Assembly (NCBI GenBank): GCA_903858015.1
Contig: CAIOGZ010000080.1
Coordinates: 1 to 63,962, forward strand
DNA from: an uncultured cyanobacterium
GTDB lineage: Bacteria > Cyanobacteriota > Cyanobacteriia > PCC-6307 > Cyanobiaceae
DNA length: 63,962 nucleotides
Direction: 5' to 3'
This document shows positions 45,554 to 53,530 of the stretch, in pieces. The notes beneath the pieces were generated by a model. It saw only the letters and a list, made by a program, of their open reading frames with translations, made no database searches and had not been told where the DNA came from. Position numbers and translations under genes: made by a program. The first letter of the stretch is position 1, and each line of letters starts with the position of its first letter.

Positions 45554-46990
45554 TTGATCTTGCTGGCCCGCCCCCGCCAATCGCTGCGCCACTGGTTACT
45601 GACTGCCAGTGTGACTGCGGTGCTAGCCGGCTATGGCGTCCTGCTGCTGACCTACGGCTGGTTGTCGGCCCTCGATCGCAGGGAAGCCCACACGCAGCTG
45701 GTGACCAGAGTGGAGGCCTTGGCTTTGCGTGGCGAGTTGCTGCCCAGTGCCTTCTTCGGCAGTGACGTGGTGGCTTGGATCGCGGTCGATGCCGCTGCCC
45801 CCGCCCCGTCACCCCCGCCGCCTCTTCCTGCCAACTGGCCCCAGATCCCTTCAATTGGGCACCAGCCCAAGACCTTGAACGTTGTTGAAGCCTGGTCCGC
45901 AGGCGGCCACACCTACCTCTCCAGCGTCCGGCCCTTGCTGCGTAATGGCACCCGTTTCAACCTGTATGTGCTCAAGGATGTGACCATCGAGATTCAGCGG
46001 CAGCGGCGCAATTCCATGGTGCTGCTGGCCTTTGCGGGGATCTCCACCCTGGTCACTGCGGCATTGCTCCGTCCAGTGCTTAACGCCGGCCTCCGCCCGC
46101 TTGAGCTCCTGGGCGACTGGATGGCGCAACTTGAAGCCGATCACCTCCAGCACCACCGACTACCGCTCGCTCCCCAACCCCAGGAACTTCAGCGGATTGC
46201 CGCCGCCTTCAACGACCTGCTCGAACGATTAGCGGTGTCGTGGGAGCGTCAACGGGTTTTTGTCAATGGTGTGAGTCATGAGCTTCGCACTCCGATTACC
46301 CTGGTGGCCGGCTATGCCGGTCGGCTGCGGCGGCGGGGGGGCAACCTCACACCATCGGAACGGCAGCAGCTGTTGTTGATTGAAGAAGAGGCGGCCCGGA
46401 TGGGGAGGATGGTGGCTGATCTGCTCGATATCGCCCGCAGTGATGCCGGCCAGTTGTGCCTGCAGCGGCAACCCTTCAGCGTGGAGGAGTGCTGTCTCCA
46501 GGTGATCGAGCGCCTCCGGCCCGTGGCCGGCCCCCGCCTCCAGTTAGCCCCCGCCTGCTGCGACGGCCCTTTTCCTGCTCAGGCCTTGGGTGATCTGGAG
46601 CGATTTGAGCAGTGCCTGCTCAATCTTGTTGAAAATGCCCTCAAGTACAGCCCGCCCACCAGCCTGGTCACCTTGGCCTGGGAGAGCCGGGGCGCGACGG
46701 TCGTGGTGCATGTGCTGGACCAGGGGCCGGGGGTTGCGCCGGCCGATCGGGCCCGGCTGCTGCAACCTTTCCAGCGGGGCCGCCAGCTTGGCGACACGCC
46801 AGGCAGCGGCATTGGCTTGGCGGTGGTTGACACCTTGATGCAGGCCATGGGTGGTGCCGTGCTGATCGGAGCCGCGGCTACCGGTGGTGCCGATTTTCAG
46901 CTGATTCTTCCCGTGGTGGCGCCTAGCCCGGCACCGATCAAGGGACTTCAGCCATCAACTGGACCAGCAGCCCCGGCAGGGCGGTCTTAA
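45554..46990 (+). CDS. Sensor histidine kinase (membrane-bound)
   Basis: 478 residues from TTG 45554. The first membrane segment is at about 13-35 (LLTASVTAVLAGYGVLLLTY) and the second at about 157-178 (MVLLAFAGISTLVTAALL), enclosing a periplasmic sensor region of about 120 residues. A HAMP-like linker follows, then the H-box FVNGVSHELRTP (His about 242), N-box NLVENALKYSP, G1 VLDQGPGV and G2 GSGIGLAV. The 3' end overlaps by 53 bases, in convergent orientation, the receiver-only gene on the other strand. It is divergent from the pilin genes; its stimulus is unknown. Confidence 0.9.
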   Translation: MILLARPRQSLRHWLLTASVTAVLAGYGVLLLTYGWLSALDRREAHTQLVTRVEALALRGELLPSAFFGSDVVAWIAVDAAAPAPSPPPPLPANWPQIPSIGHQPKTLNVVEAWSAGGHTYLSSVRPLLRNGTRFNLYVLKDVTIEIQRQRRNSMVLLAFAGISTLVTAALLRPVLNAGLRPLELLGDWMAQLEADHLQHHRLPLAPQPQELQRIAAAFNDLLERLAVSWERQRVFVNGVSHELRTPITLVAGYAGRLRRRGGNLTPSERQQLLLIEEEAARMGRMVADLLDIARSDAGQLCLQRQPFSVEECCLQVIERLRPVAGPRLQLAPACCDGPFPAQALGDLERFEQCLLNLVENALKYSPPTSLVTLAWESRGATVVVHVLDQGPGVAPADRARLLQPFQRGRQLGDTPGSGIGLAVVDTLMQAMGGAVLIGAAATGGADFQLILPVVAPSPAPIKGLQPSTGPAAPAGRS

Positions 46991-47321
46991 CCACATGGCG
47001 ATCGGCTCCCAGGGCTCGGATCTGCCCCTCCCCTTGGGGCTCCCAGTGGGCACTCATCAGCACGACGTGGGCCCGCAGCCCCCGCTGCCGCAGTAAATCC
47101 AAGCAGGCGATGCCATTGATGTCAGGCAGGCCGATATCCAGTAACACCAGATCGAAACCGCCAGGGTCGAGGCCGGCGAGGGCATCCTCAGCGGAGCGAA
47201 AGCATGTCACCTGGGCACCGAGGTCTTCGAGTTCCACTTTCAACAGGGTGCGGATCCTCACGTCGTCATCGACGATGGCCACCGTCTGGGGTGGGAATGG
47301 GGCGTTATGGACTTCAGCCAT
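46938..47321 (-). CDS. Receiver-only (CheY-like) response regulator
   Basis: 127 residues, a single receiver domain. The acidic pocket is in VAIVDDDVRIRTLL, the phosphoacceptor Asp in LVLLDIGLPDINGI, the Thr/Ser switch in VVLMSAHWE and the conserved Lys in DRHVVKTALPG. No output domain is present. It starts eight bases inside the 3' end of the OmpR-type regulator, so the two are probably co-translated. Its own 3' end overlaps the kinase gene on the opposite strand. Confidence 0.88.
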   Translation of the reverse strand: MAEVHNAPFPPQTVAIVDDDVRIRTLLKVELEDLGAQVTCFRSAEDALAGLDPGGFDLVLLDIGLPDINGIACLDLLRQRGLRAHVVLMSAHWEPQGEGQIRALGADRHVVKTALPGLLVQLMAEVP

Positions 47322-48063
47322 AGGGCTTGCCCTCCCGCAACATGAAGCCCACGCCCCGCACCGTTTGAATCAAGGTTGGCCTGCCCATCTGGTCAAGTTT
47401 GCGGCGCAGATAGCGCACGTAGACATCGAGCAGGTTGTCGTCGCCAAAGTGGTTTTCTCCCCACACGGCCTGGAGGATGGCCTGCCGTGTCAGCACCCGC
47501 TGCGGGGATTCCATCAGATGGCGTAACAACTCAAACTCCCTTACCGAGAGCGCGATCGTGGTGCCGCTGCGGCTCACATCCCGGGTGGCGGTGTTGAGCA
47601 CCAGGTCGGCGAACTGGAGTTGATCGTCGTTGTCGTTGGCTCCACCAACGACACTGCGGCGCAGGTGGGCCCGCAGCCGGGCTAGCAGCTCCTCCACGGA
47701 GAAGGGCTTCAGGATGAAGTCGTCAGCACCTGAATCGAGAGCTTCAATCCGATCCTGGATAGCATCCCTACCGCTTAGCATCACAATCGGCGTGGTGACA
47801 CCGCCGGCTCGGATACGGCGGCATACCTCCACCCCGCTGAAGTCCGGTAGAAGCCAATCGAGCAGGATCAGGCTGCCGGGGGCCTCCCGCAGGGCGATCA
47901 GGGCGCTTTGGCCGTCTGGGGCTTGGCGCACCGTGTAGCCCTCGACGCCAAGTTCACCGGCCAGAAATTGGCGCAGCTTCGGGTCGTCATCGACAATCAC
48001 CACCTCCAGCTGGTCGCTGCGCTGATGGGTCGGGGTCAGGGAGCGGTTCAGAGTCTGATTCAC
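47314..48063 (-). CDS. OmpR/PhoB-family response regulator
   Basis: 249 residues. Receiver domain: VVIVDDDPKLRQFL, phosphoacceptor Asp in LILLDWLLPDFSG, switch VMLSGRDA and Lys in DDFILKPFSVEELL. The C-terminal winged helix has LSVREFELLRHLMESPQRVL, DVYVRYLRRKLDQMG and LIQTVRGVGFML, typical for DNA binding. Together with the convergent kinase and the coupled receiver-only protein it makes a three-part signalling module. Targets are unknown; the pilin genes next door are candidates by position only. Confidence 0.95.
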   Translation of the reverse strand: MNQTLNRSLTPTHQRSDQLEVVIVDDDPKLRQFLAGELGVEGYTVRQAPDGQSALIALREAPGSLILLDWLLPDFSGVEVCRRIRAGGVTTPIVMLSGRDAIQDRIEALDSGADDFILKPFSVEELLARLRAHLRRSVVGGANDNDDQLQFADLVLNTATRDVSRSGTTIALSVREFELLRHLMESPQRVLTRQAILQAVWGENHFGDDNLLDVYVRYLRRKLDQMGRPTLIQTVRGVGFMLREGKPYG

Positions 48064-48518
48064 TGGCTTGTCTCACGTACTCTGGGCCTACCTCCCAGGC
48101 CAGACAATCTGCCATATGGGATGGGGTAATTGTCGATCACGGTCAGGGGCTTATCTAGGGTCGATCTGCAGCAGAATGCCACAAAAAGAATTGCAAATGT
48201 GGCTAGAGCACCACAAAAATGACCCGTTTTGCTGGTCTTGCGATCGGAGCGCGCTGCCCTAATAAGGTCGTCTTGATCTATGAGCAAGCCCGTCCTTTCG
48301 AATCAAGAACAAGCCAGTTTCCGCATTCGTTAGCCCGTTATTTCGGTGCTGGGATTTGGGACGATTCGAGGAGCCCTTGCTTGGCTTGGCTCTAAGCTGC
48401 TGTTGATCAGCTATGCGTTTCCAGGGCTTCGGTCGGTCAGTGCGGCGGCACGCCCCGATCGATAGGCCGTCTTGCTGGGTTAGCCCCGCTGCAGCAAGGG
48501 GCTTGAGGCTTCACACTG
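48064..48518. other. Intergenic stretch, no gene seen
   Basis: It contains the promoters of the OmpR-type regulator (minus) and the permease gene (plus). I see no convincing ORF, RNA or palindrome. Confidence 0.3.
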
Positions 48519-49409
48519 GTGGCCTTCGCATCGTTTTCTTTGGTGCTGTCGTTTCTGCGCGTTTCCCCCGCTGGCGGCCTCTCAGCAAGGCTCGCCGGCT
48601 GGGGGGTGGCCATTGTGGTCGTCTACAGCTTGGTGGCCTTGCTCACCCCGGCCCTGATCCAATTGGGGTTGTTAGCCGACCCCAATGCCGGCCTCGCCAA
48701 TCCCATCTATGCCCCCCCTTCCCTGGCCCACTGGTGCGGCACGGACCGCCTGGGGCGTGATGTCTGCGTTCGCACTTTGGCCGGCAGTGGCGTGGCCCTC
48801 CAGGTGGTCCTGATCGCCCTGTTGCTGGCCCTGTTGATCGGTGTGCCCCTCGGCATGGTGAGCGGCTATCTGGGGGGGTGGGTGGATCGGCTGCTGGTGC
48901 TGTTGATGGATACCCTCTACACCTTGCCGGTGTTGCTACTTTCTGTGGTGCTGGCCTTTTTGCTAGGTCGGGGCCTGCCCAATGCGGCGGCTGCCCTCTG
49001 CGTGGTCTACGTGCCCCAATACTTCCGGGTGGTACGCAACCAGACTGCCCAGGTGAAGGCCGAGTTGTTTGTGGAGGCGGCCCAGTCGCTTGGGGCGGGA
49101 CCCGTCTGGATCCTGCGGCGCTACCTACTGCGCAATGTCATCACTTCGGTACCCGTGCTGCTCACCCTCAACGCGGCCGATGCGGTGCTGGTGCTCGGTG
49201 GTCTGGGTTTCCTGGGCCTGGGTCTGCCTGAAACGATTCCGGAATGGGGCGGTGACCTGCAGCAGGCCCTGACGGCGGTACCCACCGGTATCTGGTGGAC
49301 TGCCCTGTTTCCAGGCCTGGCGATGTTTGTGCTGGTGCTTGGACTGTCGTTTCTGGGTGAGGGTCTTGAGCAGTGGTTGAGTGGCAGTTCGGGCGGAAGT
49401 GCCAACTGA
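48519..49409 (+). CDS. ABC transporter permease, DppC/OppC type
   Basis: 296 residues from GTG 48519. The N-terminal segment (LAGWGVAIVVVYSLVALLTP) and the extracytoplasmic loop HWCGTDRLGRDVCVRTL are typical of dipeptide/oligopeptide permeases. Next come five membrane segments and the coupling EAA loop EAAQSLGAGPVWILRRYLL. A further GLGLPETIPEWGGDLQQALT and a final GLAMFVLVLGLSFLGEGLEQ complete the family pattern. The partner permease, binding protein and ATPases are not in the window, so the substrate cannot be inferred. Confidence 0.92.
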   Translation: MAFASFSLVLSFLRVSPAGGLSARLAGWGVAIVVVYSLVALLTPALIQLGLLADPNAGLANPIYAPPSLAHWCGTDRLGRDVCVRTLAGSGVALQVVLIALLLALLIGVPLGMVSGYLGGWVDRLLVLLMDTLYTLPVLLLSVVLAFLLGRGLPNAAAALCVVYVPQYFRVVRNQTAQVKAELFVEAAQSLGAGPVWILRRYLLRNVITSVPVLLTLNAADAVLVLGGLGFLGLGLPETIPEWGGDLQQALTAVPTGIWWTALFPGLAMFVLVLGLSFLGEGLEQWLSGSSGGSAN

Positions 49410-49935
49410 TGGATCCAGCCTTAGTTCACCAATTAAGTACCCTATCGACCCATCCAGCTGCTCACCCACAGACCTGCTCACAGACCAGCCCAAAGACCAG
49501 TCTTTTGGATAGTCGACGCAATTGCCTATCGAGTGCTCGCAGACTTATTCCCAAATATATTTACATAAATCACTGCGGAGTACTTGTCGAGCTTACTTCA
49601 GAAATTCCCATTATGACTTTCGCTCAAATGGATCTTAAGTCACCCCTGAGGCTCTTGGGAGTATCTTGGCATACGCGGAGTTTGGTTGTGTACAACCGTT
49701 TAGCGAGGAATCTTCTGCGCTCTGGTCAAATAAAGACAGTTTATTGCAGAGTGCCAAACCTGTCCATTCCCTTGGGGAGAGCACTAGAGCATCGCACTTG
49801 AGTAATGTAAGCGCCCAAGTTGATGGGCTGCAGTGCTGAAGCTGGTCTGATCAGCATGTTCGATTTTGAGCGATCTATGGCGAAAGCCTTGGTAGCTAGT
49901 CTAAGCTGCCGCTTAGCATTCCGTCGATAAGCCCC
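49410..49935. other. Intergenic stretch, no confident gene
   Basis: 526 bases, AT-richer than the neighbours. An open plus-strand frame of 142 codons (from 49373) overlaps the permease end and has no recognisable domain, so it is not called. Confidence 0.3.
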
Positions 49936-50163
49936 ATGCCTTGGTGGTTCGATCTGATTTTGCTTGCCGTCGCAGCCCTGCTTTGGAGCTTGGGATTGGC
50001 AAATCGTGATGACACAATCGCATTGTTCGAGAAAATCCTGGCCGTAGCGGCTACTCTTGTGGTAGTGCTTGGCGGTCGTTGGTTGCCATTGGAGATTGCC
50101 GGGCTGATTTTGGCCTGTTATCTTCCCAGCGCAGCCCGTGTGGAAGAGCGCCATCGTTCCTGA
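49936..50163 (+). CDS. Small two-helix membrane protein
   Basis: 75 residues from ATG 49936. Two hydrophobic segments are visible: WWFDLILLAVAALLWSLGLA and ILAVAATLVVVLGGRWLPLE, the second running into IAGLILACYLPSAA. A short NRDDTIALFEK sits between. The composition and placement resemble small conserved hypothetical proteins of picocyanobacteria. No function is known. Confidence 0.7.
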   Translation: MPWWFDLILLAVAALLWSLGLANRDDTIALFEKILAVAATLVVVLGGRWLPLEIAGLILACYLPSAARVEERHRS

Positions 50164-50261
50164 ATCGACGCTTCCGATCCCCTAGCTGCTCAGCCAGCTA
50201 GATGGCCAGCTCCCTAGCTGCCCAAGCCACGATCTGATCAGCATCGCGTCGAGGTTGGCAA

Positions 50262-50957
50262 TCAATACCTGAGCCGCACACTGCGGGGTAAATCTTCGGC
50301 TATGGCTCCTTCGGCATCGAGGCCAGGGTAGGGCCTGCCTTCGCGTCGGCACCAGGCTGCCACCTGGGGGTAAGCCCATTCGAACAGCAGCGACCGATAG
50401 CGGTTGGTGGGCACCCCTTCGCCATGCTCGGGGAGCACTCCGGCGGCCTGCCGCTGGCGCAGGGCCTCGAACAACAAGGTGGCGGTAGCTACCGACACAT
50501 TCAGTGATTGCACCATGCCCCGCATCGGAATGAAAATGATCTGATCCACCAACTGGGCGGTGGACTCGCTGAGGCCCCATTTCTCTGCGCCTAACACAAA
50601 CGCGGTGGGTCCTGTAAAATCGCAATCTCGGTAGTCCATCGCCTCCTGGCTTAGATGGGTGCCATAGATTCGGAAACCCTGTTGCTTCAAGTTGGTTAGG
50701 ATTGTGGTTGTATCGGGATGCAGGTGCAGCGGCACCCATTTCTGGCTTCCCAAGGATGTGGTATTAAAAATTGGCATCCGCCCCTGCATGCAAACCGCAT
50801 GGGCTTCAAGCACCCCGACGGCGTCACAGGTGCGGAGGATCGCTGAGAGATTGTGGGGCTTGTCCACTTGATCCAGTAGTACCGTGAGGTCGGCCATACG
50901 ACGATCTAGAACTGACCGGAGTCTTTGATAGCGGCGGGGTAGTAGGGGCATTGTCAA
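50262..50957 (-). CDS. trmH: tRNA (guanosine18-2'-O)-methyltransferase TrmH
   Basis: 231 residues. SPOUT-family enzyme that methylates G18 in the tRNA D-loop. Motif 1 is NLSAILRTCDAVGV, motif 2 AFVLGAEKWGLSES and motif 3 IPMRGMVQSLNVSVATATLL. The N-terminal RRYQRLRSVLDRRMADLTVL and C-terminal helical extension (FEWAYPQVAAWCRREGRPYP) are as in bacterial TrmH. Start ATG 50957; the second Met (two codons in) is also possible. Confidence 0.94.
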   Translation of the reverse strand: MTMPLLPRRYQRLRSVLDRRMADLTVLLDQVDKPHNLSAILRTCDAVGVLEAHAVCMQGRMPIFNTTSLGSQKWVPLHLHPDTTTILTNLKQQGFRIYGTHLSQEAMDYRDCDFTGPTAFVLGAEKWGLSESTAQLVDQIIFIPMRGMVQSLNVSVATATLLFEALRQRQAAGVLPEHGEGVPTNRYRSLLFEWAYPQVAAWCRREGRPYPGLDAEGAIAEDLPRSVRLRY

Positions 50958-51001
50958 CGATAGGTCATAGAGGGTGAAGCTGTTTCAAGTTGCATACGCA
51001 T

Positions 51002-51460
51002 CTATTGCTGGGAGGTTGTTCCTCTTTTTCGATGATGGTAGCGCCAGAAATCCAACCTGCGCGGAATCTTGAAGTTGATAGGAGAATTGAATGGGTTGAT
51101 TCGGAAGGAGTCCATAGATTTGGTTCGTCGCTGCTTAAGGCTGAGAAGTTCTAGTATTGTCCTAAGGGCCAGCCCCGGCGTATTCAGAAGCGCAGCCAAC
51201 ATGGTTGGTTGACCAACCATCCCTTTTGCGCCACTGGCGAAAGCCAGGCTGGGCATCAAGCTGGCAAGGGGGCCTGGCAGCATCGTCGCTGTGAGCTCGA
51301 ATCTTGTGGATTCCTCGCTTGGATTAAGCGTTGATAGGTTACATAGTTGCATCGCGAGTGCGTCGATGGCTAGGGCGCTGGTAGCGGTGGAACCAACGAT
51401 TGCAAGCTTTCCTGAGTTGGTGAAGCGCCTTTTTCTGCCTGATCGGGGCTGGTCAGCCAT
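51002..51460 (-). CDS. Uncharacterised open frame, weak
   Basis: 152 codons from an ATG to a stop in an otherwise empty 625-base gap between trmH and the alkyltransferase-like gene. It has one moderately hydrophobic stretch (ATMLPGPLASLMPSLAFASG) and a basic C-terminus. I recognise no domain. Codon use is less GC-biased than in neighbours, so it may not be real. Confidence 0.25.
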   Translation of the reverse strand: MADQPRSGRKRRFTNSGKLAIVGSTATSALAIDALAMQLCNLSTLNPSEESTRFELTATMLPGPLASLMPSLAFASGAKGMVGQPTMLAALLNTPGLALRTILELLSLKQRRTKSMDSFRINPFNSPINFKIPRRLDFWRYHHRKRGTTSQQ

Positions 51461-51582
51461 TTAGTTTCGATTGTAACTGGAGCTTGGCTGCGAGATGTCC
51501 ACCATGATTTTAGTCGATCGGCCTGTGGCAAGGACTTGGCTATGTTGGCAGATTGTCAAAATTTGATCTCAATAGCGACTGA

Positions 51583-51729
51583 ATGTTGATTTGCTTGGCT
51601 CACGAAACAGTGCCTCTGGCGTTGCTGTGGCTTGGCGATGCCCTCGATCGCTTGGCCGCAATCATCTCCCCAGACACTGCCAAAGTCGTCGAATCCGCCG
51701 CCGCCGGTCCCTTGCCGTTGCAGGATTGA
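51583..51729 (+). CDS. Small 48-residue protein candidate
   Basis: An ATG-started frame encodes MLICLAHETVPLALLWLGDA, then LDRLAAIISPDTAKVVESAA and a short tail. It looks like a two-helix protein, and codon use is cyanobacterial. It ends 56 bases before the alkyltransferase-like gene. A ribosome-binding site is not obvious. Confidence 0.4.
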   Translation: MLICLAHETVPLALLWLGDALDRLAAIISPDTAKVVESAAAGPLPLQD

Positions 51730-51785
51730 GAAGTGATCGGCTGGAGGTTGGATTGGCGGCTAGGCATGCGGGGCAGTTGGGATTG

Positions 51786-52127
51786 GTGGCGGGCGATCCC
51801 CAGCTCTGGGATCAACGCGTCTGGAATGCCGTAGCCCTGGTCCCCCGGGGCCGCCTGGCCACCTATGGCCAGATTGCGGAGCTGATCGGGGCTTGGGGCA
51901 GGGCCCGGCAGGTGGGCTGGGCCCTACGGCGCCTGCCGCTGCCCTCCGAGATCCCATGGCATCGGGTGGTGAATGCCCGTGGCTGCATCGCCATGGCCCC
52001 GAGCCGTGAAGGCAGTGACTGGATCCAGCGCCAGCGGTTGATCGCCGAAGGAATCCCGGTCGATGCCGAGGGCCGTTTGCCCCTCTGCCGCTTCCGCTGG
52101 CAGGCTCCAGCGGTGTCATCGTTCTGA
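51786..52127 (+). CDS. Alkyltransferase-like protein (ATL; MGMT homologue without active-site Cys)
   Basis: 113 residues from GTG 51786. It has the DNA-binding region of O6-alkylguanine-DNA alkyltransferases: WDQRVWNAVALVPRGRLATY, GQIAELIGAWGRARQVGWAL and PWHRVVNARGCIAM. In true MGMT the motif is PCHRV, with the acceptor cysteine; here it is PWHRV. ATL proteins of this kind bind alkylated guanine and hand it to nucleotide excision repair. Length agrees with stand-alone ATLs. The stop shares a base with the rsmB start, so the two are coupled. Confidence 0.88.
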   Translation: MAGDPQLWDQRVWNAVALVPRGRLATYGQIAELIGAWGRARQVGWALRRLPLPSEIPWHRVVNARGCIAMAPSREGSDWIQRQRLIAEGIPVDAEGRLPLCRFRWQAPAVSSF

Positions 52128-53530
52128 TGGCGGTCCCAGATCGGATTGCGCCGCCACCGGCTCCTGGCCTTGAATCTCGGCACTGTGCCTGGCGCGTGCT
52201 GCAGGCGGTGGCGGCCGGCGCCTATGCCGATGGCGCCCTGGAACGGGAACTGGCCCGAACTCCCTTAGCGCCGCTGGATCGGGGCCTGGCCACTGAACTG
52301 GCCTATGGCTCCATTCGCCAACGGTCCTTGCTCGATGCCTGGATCACGGCCCATGCCCGCGTTGCCGCTGAACGTCAGCCCCCCCAACTGCGCTGGTTGC
52401 TCCATGTGGGCCTCTACCAGATTCTGTTCAGCGAGCGCGTGCCGGTCTCCGCGGCGGTGAGCACCAGCGTTGAGCTGGCCCGCAGGATTGGCCTGGTGCG
52501 CTTGGCCCCCGTGGTGAACGCCATCCTGCGGGCGGTGCTGCGCCGCCGCCAGGATCTGCCTGCCCGCCGGGAAGCCTGGGATGGACTCATGCTGCCCAAC
52601 GAACCCGCAGCTGCCTTGGCCCTCTGCCATTCGCTGCCAGCCTGGCTGGCCGCCGACCTGCTGACTTGGCTGCCGGCCGGCCAGGCCGAGGCCTTTGCCC
52701 GCGCCACCAATCAGCCGCCGGCCCTTGACCTACGGATCAATCCCCTCCGCACCGATATCGACGCCCAGCTGCGGGCCTTCGCCGCCGCCGGTGTGGTGGC
52801 CCTGCCGCTAAACGATCAGCCCCAGGCCCTCACGTTGCCAGACCGTTCCGGTGATCCGCGCGCCCTGCCGGGCTTCAAGGAAGGCCATTGGTGCGTGCAA
52901 GATCGCCACGCCCAGGCGGTGGTTCCCCTGCTGGCGCCCCAACCGGGGGAGAAGATTCTGGATGCTTGCGCTGCCCCCGGTGGCAAGACCACCCAAATTG
53001 CCGAATCGCTCCAGGATCGGGGAGAACTGTGGGCGGTGGATCGTTCCGAGGCCCGCCTACGGCGACTTCAAGCCAATGCCGATCGGCTCGGCCATGGCGT
53101 GATCCAAACCCTGGCTGCCGATGCCACGCTGCTAGCGGCAGAGCGGCCAGCCTGGATCGGCTACTTCGATCGGATCCTGCTCGATGCCCCCTGTTCGGGT
53201 CTGGGCACCCTGGCCCGCCATGCCGATGCGCGCTGGCGTGTGACTCCGGCCACGATCGAGGAACTGCTGGTGTTGCAGAGCCGCTTGTTGGAGGCGCTGC
53301 TGCCGTTGCTGGCCCCTGCCGGTTGGCTGGTCTACGCCACCTGTACGGTGGAACCCCGGGAGAACCGCGGCCGGATTGAAGCTTTGCTCCAGTCCCATCC
53401 TGGTTGGCAACTGGTTCAGGAGCAGCAATGGTGGCCAGGCCTCCACAGTGGCGATGGTTTTTATGCCGCCGTGCTGCAAGCCCCCGCAACGTCGGCTAAG
53501 GAAGGGCTTAAGGCGGCGGTGGGGCACTAA
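52127..53530 (+). CDS. rsmB: 16S rRNA (cytosine967-C5)-methyltransferase RsmB
   Basis: 467 residues. The N-terminal NusB-like helical domain (about 15-160) is followed by a class I methyltransferase domain: ILDACAAPGGKTTQIAESL (SAM site), DAPCSGLGTL and YATCTVEPRENRG, the last two holding the two cysteines used in catalysis and release. CVQDRHAQAVVPLLAPQPGE links the two parts. The start overlaps the ATL gene; the last 23 bases overlap the end of the convergent penicillin-binding-protein gene. Confidence 0.95.
   Translation: MAVPDRIAPPPAPGLESRHCAWRVLQAVAAGAYADGALERELARTPLAPLDRGLATELAYGSIRQRSLLDAWITAHARVAAERQPPQLRWLLHVGLYQILFSERVPVSAAVSTSVELARRIGLVRLAPVVNAILRAVLRRRQDLPARREAWDGLMLPNEPAAALALCHSLPAWLAADLLTWLPAGQAEAFARATNQPPALDLRINPLRTDIDAQLRAFAAAGVVALPLNDQPQALTLPDRSGDPRALPGFKEGHWCVQDRHAQAVVPLLAPQPGEKILDACAAPGGKTTQIAESLQDRGELWAVDRSEARLRRLQANADRLGHGVIQTLAADATLLAAERPAWIGYFDRILLDAPCSGLGTLARHADARWRVTPATIEELLVLQSRLLEALLPLLAPAGWLVYATCTVEPRENRGRIEALLQSHPGWQLVQEQQWWPGLHSGDGFYAAVLQAPATSAKEGLKAAVGH

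Noticed and set aside
49373-49801. 142-codon plus-strand frame after the permease gene
   Set aside because: It overlaps the permease end in another frame and shows no protein-like features.
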